From: Streptomyces maremycinicus
Lineage (GTDB): Bacteria > Actinomycetota > Actinomycetes > Streptomycetales > Streptomycetaceae
DNA length: 64,000 nt
Direction of reading: 5' to 3'
NCBI RefSeq assembly: GCF_001184025.1
Contig: NZ_BBYG01000023.1
Span: 62,001 to 126,000 of the forward strand
The notes beneath the pieces were generated by a model. It made no database searches. It was given only the letters and a program-made list of their open reading frames with translations, and was not told where the DNA came from. The translations under genes were made by a program, and so were the position numbers. Below are positions 34,038-43,708 of the stretch, piece after piece. Positions within the stretch are counted from its first letter, which is position 1, and the number at the start of each line of letters is the position of its first letter.

Positions 34038-36287
34038 GTGACCAACATTCCCGAGACCGGTCGGACCCCACGGGTCCAGATCCGGCTCGTCGTGATCCAG
34101 ATCCTCGTCCTCTCCCTGCTCGGCACCCTCGGCGGCCGGCTGTGGTACCTCCAGATCCGCGAGGGCGCGGAGTACGCCAAGGAGGCTTCCGGCAACCACG
34201 TCCAGCAGGTCGTCGAGCCCGCCGTGCGCGGCTCGATCCTGGACGCGCGCGGAGTGCCCCTCGCGGACAACGAGACACGGCTCGTGGTCTCCGCCTCCCG
34301 CACCGACCTGCTGAAGCAGAAGGACGACGGCAAGGCGGTCCTGGCCAAGCTCGCGTCGGTCCTCGGCCTGAGCGCCGAGGAGGTCGAACAGAAGGTCCGG
34401 CTGTGCGACGCGAAGACCCCCCAGCCCTGCTGGAACGGCTCGCCCTACCAGCCGATCCCGATCACCGACGAGGCCACCGCCAAGCAGGCCCTCCAGATCC
34501 GCGAGCGCGCCGAGGACTTCCCCGGCATCACCGCCGAGCCCGAGGCCGTGCGCCGCTACCCCGCTCCCGGCAAGTCCAACACCGCCCAGGTGCTCGGCTA
34601 CCTCTCCCCGGTCACCGACGAGGAGCTCACCAAGGCCCAGGACACCGACTCGCCGTTCCTGCGCTCCGACCAGGTGGGCCGCTCCGGCCTGGAGCGCCAG
34701 TACGACAAGGTGCTGCGCGGCAAGGCGGGCGTCACCCGCTACGAGGTCGACAACCTCGGCCGCGTCATCGGTGAGGCCGAGGCGGACGCGGCCCAGCCCG
34801 GCTCCAACCTCGTCACCAGCATCGACGCCCGCGTCCAGCGGGTCGCCGAGTACGAGCTGAACGAGGCGATGAAGGAAGCCCGCAAGCAGCACGACCGCAA
34901 CACCAACGAGAACTACAAGGCCGACTCGGGCGCCGTCGTGGTGATGGAGGCCAAGACCGGCCGCATCGTCGCCATGGCCTCCAACCCGACGTACGACCCG
35001 AACGCCTGGGTGGGCGGGATCTCCGCCAAGGACTACAAGACGCTGACGGGCAAGGCGTCCAACTACCCGCTGCTCAACCGGGCCATACAGGGTCAGTCCG
35101 CGCCCGGCTCCACCTTCAAGGTGATCTCCACGGCCGGCGCCGTCGAGGCCGGCTACGACTTCAACGGCCGCTACCCCTGCACCAGTTCCTACTCGGTCGG
35201 CGGCCAGGTCTTCAAGAACTTCGAGTCGGAGAACTTCGGCCCCATCTCGCTCGGCCGGGCCCTGGAGGTCTCCTGCGACACCGTGTTCTACGGGCTCGCG
35301 CACAAGGAGTGGCAGAAGGACGGCGGCATCAAGCCGAAGAACCCCAACGACTACTTCTTCAAGGCGGCCCACCAGTTCGGCCTCGGCAAGGAGACCGGCA
35401 TCGACCTGCCGAACGAGGTCACCGGCCGCGTCCCGGACCGTCAGTGGAAGCAGTCGTACTGGGACGCCAACAAGGACGCCTGGTGCAAGTCCGGCAAGAA
35501 GGACGGCAGCTACGTCGAGAAGATCGCGTACGAGAACTGCCTCGAGGGCAACCGGATGCGTGCCGGTGACGAGATCAACTACTCCATCGGCCAGGGCGAC
35601 ACCCTGGTCACCCCGATCCAGATGGCCACGATCTACGCGGCGATCTCCAACGGCGGCACGCTGTACGACCCGACGGTCGGCAAGGCCATCGTGAGCGCCG
35701 ACGGCAAGACGGTCGACGAGATCGAGCCCACGTCCCACGGCAAGCTGCCGATAAGCAAGACCACGCTGAGCCAGATGGACGAGGCCCTCGCGGGCGTCGC
35801 CACCCGCGGTACGGCGGCCTGGCGCTTCGCCCAGGTCGGCTGGCCGCAGGACAAGATCCCGATGCACGCCAAGACGGGTACCGCGGAGGTCTACGGCAAG
35901 CAGACGACGTCCTGGTTCACCACGTACACCAAGGACTACGCGGTCGTGATGACGATCTCGCAGGGCGGCACCGGTTCGGGTGCGTCCGGCCCGGCCGTGC
36001 GCAACATCTACGACGCGCTGTACGGCGTCTCCGACGACGGCACGATCGACAAGTCGAAGGCCCTGCTGCCCGCCCCGCAGGCGAGCCTGCCGAAGATCCA
36101 GACGGACGGCACCATCAAGTCCCCGAAGGTCTCCAAGGACCCGGCGAAGGAGCAGCGCGTCAGCCAGGAGGGCGCGCCGGAGCCGGACGAGACGCAGGCG
36201 GCGGGCACCGTGCAGCAGAACACGAGCACCAACCGCGACACGCGCAGGCGGCGGCGCAGGAGGGGAAGCCGGAGGATGTGCACATGA
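34038..36287 (+). CDS. Class B penicillin-binding protein 2 (peptidoglycan transpeptidase)
   Basis: 749 residues. One N-terminal transmembrane helix is followed by a PBP dimerisation domain ('VEPAVRGSILDARGVPLADN') and a transpeptidase domain. Active-site motifs are SAPGSTFK (Ser nucleophile, SxxK), SCD in 'LEVSCDTVFYG' and KTGT in 'MHAKTGTAEV'. The C-terminal tail is rich in Gln/Thr then strongly basic (RRRRRRRGSRR). It cross-links glycan made by its partner Sfr. GTG start with GAGAGGGGGAGG upstream. The stop overlaps the sfr start (ATGA). Part of the mre operon. Confidence 0.95.
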   Translation: MTNIPETGRTPRVQIRLVVIQILVLSLLGTLGGRLWYLQIREGAEYAKEASGNHVQQVVEPAVRGSILDARGVPLADNETRLVVSASRTDLLKQKDDGKAVLAKLASVLGLSAEEVEQKVRLCDAKTPQPCWNGSPYQPIPITDEATAKQALQIRERAEDFPGITAEPEAVRRYPAPGKSNTAQVLGYLSPVTDEELTKAQDTDSPFLRSDQVGRSGLERQYDKVLRGKAGVTRYEVDNLGRVIGEAEADAAQPGSNLVTSIDARVQRVAEYELNEAMKEARKQHDRNTNENYKADSGAVVVMEAKTGRIVAMASNPTYDPNAWVGGISAKDYKTLTGKASNYPLLNRAIQGQSAPGSTFKVISTAGAVEAGYDFNGRYPCTSSYSVGGQVFKNFESENFGPISLGRALEVSCDTVFYGLAHKEWQKDGGIKPKNPNDYFFKAAHQFGLGKETGIDLPNEVTGRVPDRQWKQSYWDANKDAWCKSGKKDGSYVEKIAYENCLEGNRMRAGDEINYSIGQGDTLVTPIQMATIYAAISNGGTLYDPTVGKAIVSADGKTVDEIEPTSHGKLPISKTTLSQMDEALAGVATRGTAAWRFAQVGWPQDKIPMHAKTGTAEVYGKQTTSWFTTYTKDYAVVMTISQGGTGSGASGPAVRNIYDALYGVSDDGTIDKSKALLPAPQASLPKIQTDGTIKSPKVSKDPAKEQRVSQEGAPEPDETQAAGTVQQNTSTNRDTRRRRRRRGSRRMCT

Positions 36288-37483
36288 GCGGCGCGAACGG
36301 TTTCTCCGTCTCCGGATACGGGCCCGAGCGGGCCGGCTGGACCCGGGTCTTCGCCCGTGACTCGCTGGCCCGGCGGCTGGACTGGCCGATACTGATGTCG
36401 GCGATCGCCCTGTCGCTGATCGGCTCGCTCCTGGTCTACTCGGCGACCCGCAACCGCACCGAGATCAACCAGGGCGACCCGTACTACTTCTTCGTCCGGC
36501 ACCTGATGAACACCGGCATCGGCATGTGCCTGATGATCGGCACGATCTGGCTGGGCCACCGCACCCTGCGCAACGCGGTTCCGGTCCTCTACGGCCTCTC
36601 GCTCATGGGCATCCTGGCGGTGCTGACGCCGCTGGGCTCGACGGTCAACGGCGCGCACTCCTGGATCGTGATCGGCGGCGGCTTCTCGCTCCAGCCCTCG
36701 GAGTTCGTGAAGATCACGATCATCCTGGGCATGGCGATGCTGCTCGCGGCCCGGGTCGACGCCGGCGACAAGCTCTATCCCGACCAGCGCACGGTGCTCC
36801 AGGCACTCGGGCTCGCGGCCATCCCCATGCTGATCGTGATGCTGATGCCCGACCTCGGGTCGGTCATGGTCATGGTCATCATCGTGCTGGGGGTGCTGCT
36901 GGCCTCCGGCGCCTCCAACCGCTGGGTCTTCGGACTCCTCGGCGCGGGCGCGGCCGGCGCGGTCGCCGTCTGGCAGCTGCACATCCTGGACGACTACCAG
37001 ATCGCCCGCTTCGCCGCCTTCGCCAACCCCAGCCTCGACCCCGCGGGCGTCGGCTACAACACCAACCAGGCGCGGATCGCGATCGGCTCCGGCGGCCTCA
37101 CCGGCGCCGGGCTGTTCCATGGCTCACAGACGACGGGCCAGTTCGTGCCTGAGCAGCAGACGGACTTCGTCTTCACCGTCGCGGGCGAGGAACTGGGCTT
37201 CATGGGCGCGGGCCTGATCATCGTCCTGCTCGGGGTGATCCTGTGGCGGGCCAGCCGCATAGCGCGTGAGACCACGGAGCTGTACGGCACGATCGTCGCC
37301 GCGGGCATCGTGGCCTGGTTCGCCTTCCAGTCCTTCGAGAACATCGGCATGACCCTGGGGATCATGCCGGTGACGGGTCTGCCCCTGCCGTTCGTGTCCT
37401 ACGGCGGCACGTCCATGTTCGCGGTCTGGGTGGCCTTGGGGCTGCTCCAGTCCATCCGGGTGCAGCGGCCCATGTCGGCGTGA
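36284..37483 (+). CDS. sfr: SEDS-family glycosyltransferase RodA/FtsW-like (Sfr)
   Basis: 399-residue polytopic membrane protein polymerising lipid II, paired with the class B PBP just upstream. SEDS hallmarks are 'GSTVNGAHSWIVIGGGFSLQPSEFVKI', 'LMPDLGSVMVM', 'ARIAIGSGGLTGAGLFHGSQT', 'FVPEQQTDFVFTVAGEELGF' (with the catalytic Asp region) and 'GITGLPLPFVSYGGTS'-type end. The ATG at 36284 has GGAGG eight bases upstream and overlaps the PBP stop by four bases; a GTG at 36278 is less well spaced. Confidence 0.95.
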   Translation: MSGANGFSVSGYGPERAGWTRVFARDSLARRLDWPILMSAIALSLIGSLLVYSATRNRTEINQGDPYYFFVRHLMNTGIGMCLMIGTIWLGHRTLRNAVPVLYGLSLMGILAVLTPLGSTVNGAHSWIVIGGGFSLQPSEFVKITIILGMAMLLAARVDAGDKLYPDQRTVLQALGLAAIPMLIVMLMPDLGSVMVMVIIVLGVLLASGASNRWVFGLLGAGAAGAVAVWQLHILDDYQIARFAAFANPSLDPAGVGYNTNQARIAIGSGGLTGAGLFHGSQTTGQFVPEQQTDFVFTVAGEELGFMGAGLIIVLLGVILWRASRIARETTELYGTIVAAGIVAWFAFQSFENIGMTLGIMPVTGLPLPFVSYGGTSMFAVWVALGLLQSIRVQRPMSA

Positions 37484-37596
37484 GCGGGCGCGAGATGGCC
37501 CGGACCTTCTGCTTTTGCCTGGTTTCCGCTGGTCGGGTCTTGATTCGGGTCCGGTGCGCACTGCCGCTCGGGCCCGACTCCGACTAGGTTCGATTC

Positions 37597-39102
37597 ATGA
37601 CGGAGACGAAACGCGAGATCGAGCGCAAGTACGAATCCGACGAGAGCGGGCTGCCCGACCTGACCGGTGTCGCCGGAGTCGCGTCCGTCCTCGACAAGGG
37701 CGTCACCGAACTGGACGCGACCTACTACGACACCTCCGACCTGCGTCTGGCCTCGGCCTCGATCACGCTGCGCCGCCGCACGGGAGGGTCCGACGCGGGC
37801 TGGCACCTGAAACTGCCGGTGGGACCCGGCATCCGGGACGAGATCAGGGCCCCGCTCTCCGACGCCGTACCCGACGAGCTCGCCGGGCTGGTCCGCTCCC
37901 GCGTCCGCGAGGGACAGCTCGTGCCCGTGGTGCGGCTGCGCTCCAGCCGGGACATCCGCGAACTCGTCGACGCCCAGGGCCGGCTGCTCGCCGAGGCGAG
38001 TGTCGACGCCGTACGCGCGGACCGGAAGTTCGGCGGCGAGGGCCGGGCCGAGTGGACCGAGATCGAGGTGGAGCTCGCCGACGGCGGTGATCCGGTCCTG
38101 CTCGACAAGGTGGAGAAGCGGCTGCGCAAGGCGGGCGTCCGGCCGTCGAAGTCGGCGTCGAAGCTGGCCCGGGCGCTGGCCGAGACGAAGGGCGCGCATC
38201 CACGGCCGAAGGACGAGGGCCCCGGCAAGCCCGTCACCGCCGGTGACCACGTCCTGGCGTACGTGCGCGCCCAGCGGGACGCGATCGTCGAGCTGGACCC
38301 GGCCGTGCGCCGGGACGCCGAGGACTCGATCCACGACATGCGGGTCGCCACCCGCCGGCTGCGCAGTACGTTCCGTACCTTCCGCAAGGTCCTCGACCGG
38401 GACGTCACCGACCCGATCGCCGACGAACTGAAATGGCTGGCCGGCGAGCTGGGCGTGGGCCGTGACCACGAGGTGCTGGCCGAGCGGCTGGACACGGCCC
38501 TCGACGCACTGCCCTCCACCCTGGTCTCCGGCCCGATCCACGCCCGGCTGAGCGCCTGGGCCAAAGCCGGGGAGCACGGCTCCCGCCGCCGGCTGCTCGG
38601 CGTGCTCGACTCGCCGCGCTATCTGGCGCTCCTCGACAGCCTGGACGCCGCGGTCAGCGACCCGCCGACGCTGCGGGCGGCCGACAAGAAGCCGGACAAG
38701 GTGCTCGCCAAGGCCGTGCGCAAGGACTTCGGGAAGGTGTCCGAGCTGGTCGAGCGGGCCATGGAGCAGCCGCCGGGCACCGACCGCGACCTCGGGCTGC
38801 ACGAGGCCCGCAAGAAGGCCAAGCGGACACGGTACGCGGCCGAGACGGCCCGCCCGGCCCTCGGTGGCCCGGCCAAGGCCCTGGTCAAGTCCATGAAGTC
38901 GCTCCAGAGCCTGCTCGGCGACCACCAGGACAGCGTGATGGCCCGCACCACGCTGCGGGAGCTGTCCGCCGTGGCGCACGCGGCGGGGGAGAGCGCCTTC
39001 ACCTACGGGGTGCTCCACGCCCGCGAGGAGCGGAGTGCCGAGCGGGTGGAGGAGGCCCTGCCGACAAAGTGGCGGAAGACCGGTAGATCGATGGAGGTCT
39101 AG
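37597..39102 (+). CDS. CYTH and CHAD domain protein
   Basis: 501 residues. The N-terminal CYTH triphosphate tunnel domain (about 1-200) starts with the ExExK motif in 'KREIERKYE'. The CHAD helical domain (about 215-495) shows paired conserved His: 'DSIHDMRVATRRLRSTFRTF', 'GRDHEVLAERL' and 'LHEARKKAKRTRYAAE'. CHAD domains bind inorganic polyphosphate; CYTH domains hydrolyse or bind triphosphates. A phosphate or polyphosphate role is therefore likely. TAGGTT (37585-37590) ends six bases before the ATG with no Shine-Dalgarno, so the transcript is probably leaderless. Confidence 0.92.
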   Translation: MTETKREIERKYESDESGLPDLTGVAGVASVLDKGVTELDATYYDTSDLRLASASITLRRRTGGSDAGWHLKLPVGPGIRDEIRAPLSDAVPDELAGLVRSRVREGQLVPVVRLRSSRDIRELVDAQGRLLAEASVDAVRADRKFGGEGRAEWTEIEVELADGGDPVLLDKVEKRLRKAGVRPSKSASKLARALAETKGAHPRPKDEGPGKPVTAGDHVLAYVRAQRDAIVELDPAVRRDAEDSIHDMRVATRRLRSTFRTFRKVLDRDVTDPIADELKWLAGELGVGRDHEVLAERLDTALDALPSTLVSGPIHARLSAWAKAGEHGSRRRLLGVLDSPRYLALLDSLDAAVSDPPTLRAADKKPDKVLAKAVRKDFGKVSELVERAMEQPPGTDRDLGLHEARKKAKRTRYAAETARPALGGPAKALVKSMKSLQSLLGDHQDSVMARTTLRELSAVAHAAGESAFTYGVLHAREERSAERVEEALPTKWRKTGRSMEV

Positions 39103-39240
39103 TGGCGGACGGGTCCCGGTGGCCGGTTCCCCGCCGCCGGGATCCCCGCGGCGGGGATCTCCGCGGACGGGGGAGTCCTCCGAGCGGGTTACGCTTGATG
39201 GTCACCCCTGTCCCCGCCAGCTCACGAAGGTAACGCCGCG

Positions 39241-41193
39241 ATGTCTGTCGAGTCGGTCTTCCCGCAGCTCGAAGCCTTGCTCCCGCATGTGCAGAAGCCG
39301 ATCCAGTACGTGGGCGGCGAGCTCAACTCCACCGTCAAGCCCTGGGAGTCCTGCGACGTCCACTGGGCGCTCATGTACCCGGACGCCTATGAGGTCGGTC
39401 TGCCCAACCAGGGCGTCATGATCCTCTACGAGGTGCTGAACGAGCAGGAGGGGGTCCTGGCCGAGCGCACGTACAGCGTCTGGCCGGACCTCGAGGCGCT
39501 GATGCGGGAGCACGCGGTCCCGCAGTTCACCGTGGACAGCCACCGTCCGGTGAAGGCCTTCGACGTGTTCGGGCTGTCCTTCTCCACGGAGCTGGGCTAC
39601 ACGAACATGCTCACGGCGCTGGACCTCGCGGGTATCCCGCTGGAGTCCAAGGACCGCGGTCTCGACGACCCGATCGTGCTGGCGGGCGGCCACGCGGCCT
39701 TCAACCCCGAGCCGATCGCCGACTTCATCGACGCGGCGGTCATCGGCGACGGCGAGCAGGCCGTGCTGGACATGACGAAGATCATCCGCGAGTGGAAGGC
39801 GGAGGGCCGGCCGGGCGGCCGCGAGGAGGTCCTCTTCCGTCTCGCGAAGACCGGCGCGGTCTACATCCCGCGGTTCTACGACGTGGAGTACCTGCCGGAC
39901 GCCCGGATCGCCCGTGTGGTGCCGAACAAGTCGGGCGTCCCGTGGCGCGTGTCGAAGCACACGGTGATGGACCTCGACGAGTGGCCCTACCCCAAGCAGC
40001 CGCTGGTCCCGCTGGCCGAGACGGTGCACGAGCGGATGTCGGTGGAGATCTTCCGCGGCTGCACCCGCGGCTGCCGTTTCTGCCAGGCCGGCATGATCAC
40101 GCGCCCGGTGCGCGAGCGGTCGATCACCGGGATCGGCGACATGGTCGAGAAGGGCCTGAAGGCGACCGGCTTCGAGGAGGTCGGCCTGCTCTCGCTGTCG
40201 AGCGCCGACCACAGCGAGATCGCCGAGGTCGCGAAGGGCCTCGCGGACCGCTACGAGGAGGACAAGATCGGCTTGTCCCTCCCCTCCACCCGCGTGGACG
40301 CCTTCAACGTGGACCTGGCGAACGAGCTGACCCGCAACGGCCGCCGGTCCGGCCTGACCTTCGCCCCCGAGGGCGGCTCGGAGCGCATGCGCAAGGTCAT
40401 CAACAAGATGGTCTCCGAAGAGGACCTGATCCGGACGGTCTCCACCGCGTACGGCAACGGCTGGCGCCAGGTGAAGCTGTACTTCATGTGCGGTCTGCCG
40501 ACGGAGACCGACGAGGACGTCCTCCAGATCGCCGACATGGCGATGAAGGTGATCGCCGAGGGCCGCAAGGTCTCCGGTCAGAACGACATCCGCTGCACGG
40601 TGTCGATCGGCGGGTTCGTGCCGAAGCCGCACACGCCGTTCCAGTGGGCGCCGCAGCTCTCCGCCGAGGAGACCGACGCGCGTCTCACCAAGCTCCGCGA
40701 CAAGATCCGCGGCGACAAGAAGTACGGCCGTTCGATCGGCTTCCGCTACCACGACGGCAAGCCGGGCATCGTCGAGGGTCTCCTCTCGCGCGGTGACCGC
40801 CGTATCGGCGCCGTCATCCGGGCCGTCTACGAGGACGGCGGTCGCTTCGACGGCTGGCGCGAGCACTTCTCCTACGACCGCTGGATGGCCTGCGCCGACA
40901 AGACGCTGCCCGCCTTCGGTGTGGACGTCGACTGGTACACGACGCGGGAGAAGTCCTACGAGGAGGTCCTGCCCTGGGACCACCTGGACTCGGGCCTCGA
41001 CAAGGACTGGCTCTGGGAGGACTGGCAGGACGCCCTCGACGAGACGGAGGTCGAGGACTGCCGCTGGACGCCCTGCTTCGACTGCGGGGTGTGCCCGGCG
41101 ATGGACACCCACATCCAGATCGGTCCGACCGGCCAGAAGCTGCTGCCGTTGACGGTGAAGCAGCCGGCGGGGAGTGCCGCGCACAGTCACTGA
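39241..41193 (+). CDS. B12-binding-like radical SAM protein (TIGR03960 family)
   Basis: 650 residues. The N-terminal B12-binding-like region ('DVHWALMYPDAYEVGLPNQGVMIL') is followed by a radical SAM core with CxxxCxxC in 'RGCTRGCRFCQAGMITRPVR' near residue 275. The SPASM-less C-terminus has a CxxC pair ('CFDCGVCPAM'). The family is conserved near RNase E and its DUF2344 partner and is often fused with it; the reaction is not known to me. GTAACGCCGCG precedes the ATG with AAGG ten bases upstream. Here the partner lies 3.7 kb away, separated by three unrelated genes. Confidence 0.92.
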   Translation: MSVESVFPQLEALLPHVQKPIQYVGGELNSTVKPWESCDVHWALMYPDAYEVGLPNQGVMILYEVLNEQEGVLAERTYSVWPDLEALMREHAVPQFTVDSHRPVKAFDVFGLSFSTELGYTNMLTALDLAGIPLESKDRGLDDPIVLAGGHAAFNPEPIADFIDAAVIGDGEQAVLDMTKIIREWKAEGRPGGREEVLFRLAKTGAVYIPRFYDVEYLPDARIARVVPNKSGVPWRVSKHTVMDLDEWPYPKQPLVPLAETVHERMSVEIFRGCTRGCRFCQAGMITRPVRERSITGIGDMVEKGLKATGFEEVGLLSLSSADHSEIAEVAKGLADRYEEDKIGLSLPSTRVDAFNVDLANELTRNGRRSGLTFAPEGGSERMRKVINKMVSEEDLIRTVSTAYGNGWRQVKLYFMCGLPTETDEDVLQIADMAMKVIAEGRKVSGQNDIRCTVSIGGFVPKPHTPFQWAPQLSAEETDARLTKLRDKIRGDKKYGRSIGFRYHDGKPGIVEGLLSRGDRRIGAVIRAVYEDGGRFDGWREHFSYDRWMACADKTLPAFGVDVDWYTTREKSYEEVLPWDHLDSGLDKDWLWEDWQDALDETEVEDCRWTPCFDCGVCPAMDTHIQIGPTGQKLLPLTVKQPAGSAAHSH

Positions 41194-41227
41194 GGATTCA
41201 CGGCGGCCCTGCGGGGTATCGCGAACC

Positions 41228-41261
41228 ATGCCCGGAGGTCTGTCGGCGGACCTCCGGGCAT
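41228..41261. terminator. Terminator between radical SAM and collagen-like genes
   Basis: Perfect 13-bp stem ATGCCCGGAGGTC / GACCTCCGGGCAT with an 8-base loop between two convergent genes, followed by CGCTTTC. Confidence 0.88.
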
Positions 41262-41286
41262 CGCTTTCAGCGGGGTGCGGGGCCGG

Positions 41287-42294
41287 TCACGAGCCGCCGT
41301 TGATGACCGTCGCCAGCGGCTGCAAGGTCACCTTGGTCCAGGGGTTGGGCAGACCGTTGGCGTCGTTGCAGTTCAGCGTCGCCGGATTGGTGCCGGTGAC
41401 GGCGACGCAGGTGGTCTCCCAGACCTGGCCGGTGGTGGTCATCACGTCGAACTTGATCGGGTTGCCGTTGTTGGCGCTGTGCCCGTTGACGGCGGCTCCG
41501 CAGACGAAGCCCACGTTGCGGCCGTCGGCGTCCTCCCCGCCCGCGGGGTAGTCGGGGTGGGTGCTCAGATCGGTCCACAGGAACGGACGGGGCGCGACGC
41601 CTCGCAGGTCGTGGATACCGGCGAAGGTCGAGCCGCCGGTCAGCGCGACCCTCAGCTCGAAGTTGTTGGAGTCCTGCGCGGCGTCGATGTCGGAGCAGGG
41701 GCCCGTCGCCCCGGTGGCTCCGGTCGCCCCTGTCGGACCGGTGGCGCCGTCGACACCGTTCGTCCCCGTGGCGCCCGTGGCGCCCGTGGCTCCGGTGGGG
41801 CCGTCCGCGCCGGTCGCACCTGTCGCCCCGGTGGCGCCGTCGACGCCGTCCGCACCTGGCGCTCCGGTGGCTCCCGTGGCTCCGGTCACGCCGTCGACGC
41901 CGTCGACGCCGTCGATCCCGTCGGCACCGGTCGCGCCGGTGGCTCCCGTCGGTCCGGTGGGGCCGGTGGCGCCGGTGACCCCGTGGTCACCCTTCGGGCC
42001 TTTCGGACCCTTGGGGCCGGTGGGACCCGTCGGGCCCTTGCACTTGTCCTTGCCGCCGGCCTCGATCGCCCTCGGCTTGTGGTGCTCGTGCTTGTGGTGC
42101 CCCGGCTTGCACTTGCCGCCGGGGGAGGGAAGTTCCGCCTGTACTCGGTCGGTGACACTGCGGGCCGCCGCGGCTGCCGGGCTGATCACGCCGGCCGCCA
42201 GGACCACGGCGAGCGAGGCCACCATGCCGGCCCGCTTGCATCTGTGCCGGGCCACCGGCCCGAGGAGGGAGTACGGTCCGAACTCAGGACGCAT
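41287..42294 (-). CDS. Secreted collagen-like protein with Gly-X-Thr repeats
   Basis: 335 residues. A signal peptide ending in 'AAGVISPAAAAA' is followed by a His/Lys-rich linker (GHHKHEHHKPR) and 38 uninterrupted Gly-X-Y triplets (about residues 87-200). Twenty-three triplets have Thr in the Y position (GAT, GPT, GVT); others are GPK, GAD and GVD. A C-terminal non-collagen domain of about 135 residues contains four cysteines and probably trimerises. Gly-X-Thr collagens in bacteria such as BclA are often O-glycosylated on Thr. The ATG at 42294 has AAGGAG eight bases upstream. A glycosyltransferase gene lies divergently 200 bases away, which fits. Confidence 0.9.
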   Translation of the reverse strand: MRPEFGPYSLLGPVARHRCKRAGMVASLAVVLAAGVISPAAAAARSVTDRVQAELPSPGGKCKPGHHKHEHHKPRAIEAGGKDKCKGPTGPTGPKGPKGPKGDHGVTGATGPTGPTGATGATGADGIDGVDGVDGVTGATGATGAPGADGVDGATGATGATGADGPTGATGATGATGTNGVDGATGPTGATGATGATGPCSDIDAAQDSNNFELRVALTGGSTFAGIHDLRGVAPRPFLWTDLSTHPDYPAGGEDADGRNVGFVCGAAVNGHSANNGNPIKFDVMTTTGQVWETTCVAVTGTNPATLNCNDANGLPNPWTKVTLQPLATVINGGS

Positions 42295-42495
42295 TTCAAG
42301 TGCTCCTTGCATCGAGCGGTCCGGGCGCTCCCCGAACCTGAGGGTGAGCTTGACCTGAGCGCGCCCGTTCCGGCGCGATGCGACGACCAAAAGATAGTTT
42401 TTATCGACGTATCGGACTAATCGGTGCGTGCTGATGGGGTATTCGCCGCGTGGAACGGGCCGTCGGAGCCGCCGGGCTGTGTCACCTTGACGCCC
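42295..42495. other. AT-rich divergent promoter region between collagen-like and glycosyltransferase genes
   Basis: Holds an AT-rich patch at about 42388-42425 with GATAGTTTTTATC, an inverted repeat, that fits a promoter or operator for the collagen-like gene (TATCTT on the minus strand). No coding signal is present. Confidence 0.45.
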
Positions 42496-43647
42496 GTGAC
42501 CCACCAGACCCTGTGCCTGTGCATGATCGTCAAGGACGAGTCGCGCGTGATCGAACGCTGCCTGAAGTCCGTACGGCCCCTCATCGACTACTGGGTGATC
42601 TCCGACACCGGTTCGACGGACGGCACTCAGGATCTGATCCGCAAGGTGCTCGACGGCATCCCGGGCGAACTCCACGAGGAGCCCTGGGTCGACTTCGGAC
42701 ACAACCGGACGCTGAACATCCGGCGCGCCCTCGGCAAGGCCGACTACCTGCTCACCCTCGACGCCGACCACGTCATGCGCCAGGACGCCCCGCTGCCCCG
42801 GCTGACGGCGGGCTCGTACATGCTGCGGTACGACACGCCGGGCACCCAGCACCGCTTCAAGCACCTCATGCGGGGCGACCGGACCTGGCGCTACGAGGGC
42901 GTCACCCACGAGTACCCGTGCACCGACGGCCCGGACCGGCAGGAGAACCTGGACGCGCTCGTCATCGAGGACCACGCGGACGGCGGCTGCCGCAGCGACA
43001 AGTTCGAGCGCGACGCGCGCCTGCTGCGGGGCGAGTTGGAGCGCGACCCCACCAACCCGCGCACGGTCTTCTACCTCGCCAACACCGAACGCGACCTGGG
43101 CCACGTGGACGAGGCGATCGCCCTGTACGAGCGGCGTGCCGGACTGGGCGGCTGGGGCGAGGAGGTCTACTGCTCGCTCCTGGAGGCCGGGATCCTGCGG
43201 GCGGAGAAGACCGACGACTGGCCCGGAGCCATGGACGCGTTCTCCCGCGCCTGGGAGTCCCGCCCGACCCGCCTGGAAGCCGTCTACGAACTGGCCTCAC
43301 GGCTGCGCCTGAAGAGCCGTTACCGCACCGCGTACGCCCTGCTCGGCGCGGTCGTCGGCCAGGGTGAACCCGACGACCTGCTCTTCACCCGGTCGTGGGT
43401 CTACCGGTGGGGTCTGCTCTTCGAGTTCTCCATCTGCGCCTACTGGGTCGGCGACCACCGGGCGGCCGTCCGGGCCTGCGACACCCTGCTCGCGATGCCC
43501 GACCTGCCCGGAGCCGTCCGCCGCCAGACGGAGACCAACCGCGAGTTCTCCGCACCCCACGTCAAGGCCGTCCCCCGGCCGGCCGGACCGGAGCGCCGGC
43601 CGAAGGCCTCGCGGGCGGGGAAGGCGGCGCGGTCCCGGCGGAAGTGA
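42496..43647 (+). CDS. Family 2 glycosyltransferase with TPR-like C-terminal region
   Basis: 383 residues from the GTG at 42496, which puts 'LCLCMIVKDESRVIERCLKSV' near the N-terminus as in the family; an upstream GTG at 42424 would add 24 unlikely residues. GT-A motifs are 'WVISDTGSTDGTQDLI' and the DxD-type 'LLTLDADHVMR'. The C-terminal half carries helical TPR-like pairs ('NPRTVFYLANTERDLGHVDEAIALYERRA'). The tail is basic (SRAGKAARSRRK). This 'tetratricopeptide glycosyltransferase' type often modifies proteins or surface sugars. Divergent from the Thr-rich collagen-like gene, so protein O-glycosylation is a reasonable guess. Confidence 0.85.
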   Translation: MTHQTLCLCMIVKDESRVIERCLKSVRPLIDYWVISDTGSTDGTQDLIRKVLDGIPGELHEEPWVDFGHNRTLNIRRALGKADYLLTLDADHVMRQDAPLPRLTAGSYMLRYDTPGTQHRFKHLMRGDRTWRYEGVTHEYPCTDGPDRQENLDALVIEDHADGGCRSDKFERDARLLRGELERDPTNPRTVFYLANTERDLGHVDEAIALYERRAGLGGWGEEVYCSLLEAGILRAEKTDDWPGAMDAFSRAWESRPTRLEAVYELASRLRLKSRYRTAYALLGAVVGQGEPDDLLFTRSWVYRWGLLFEFSICAYWVGDHRAAVRACDTLLAMPDLPGAVRRQTETNREFSAPHVKAVPRPAGPERRPKASRAGKAARSRRK

Positions 43648-43708
43648 CCTGCCCCTGACGCACCCTCAACAGCGCATCCACCGGCGTGGTTGTAGCGTCT
43701 ACGTCGTT

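Noticed and set aside
42295..43104. N-terminal extension of the collagen-like protein into the glycosyltransferase gene
   Set aside because: The ATG at 42294 has a good ribosome site and a signal peptide right after it; the extension is antisense to the glycosyltransferase.
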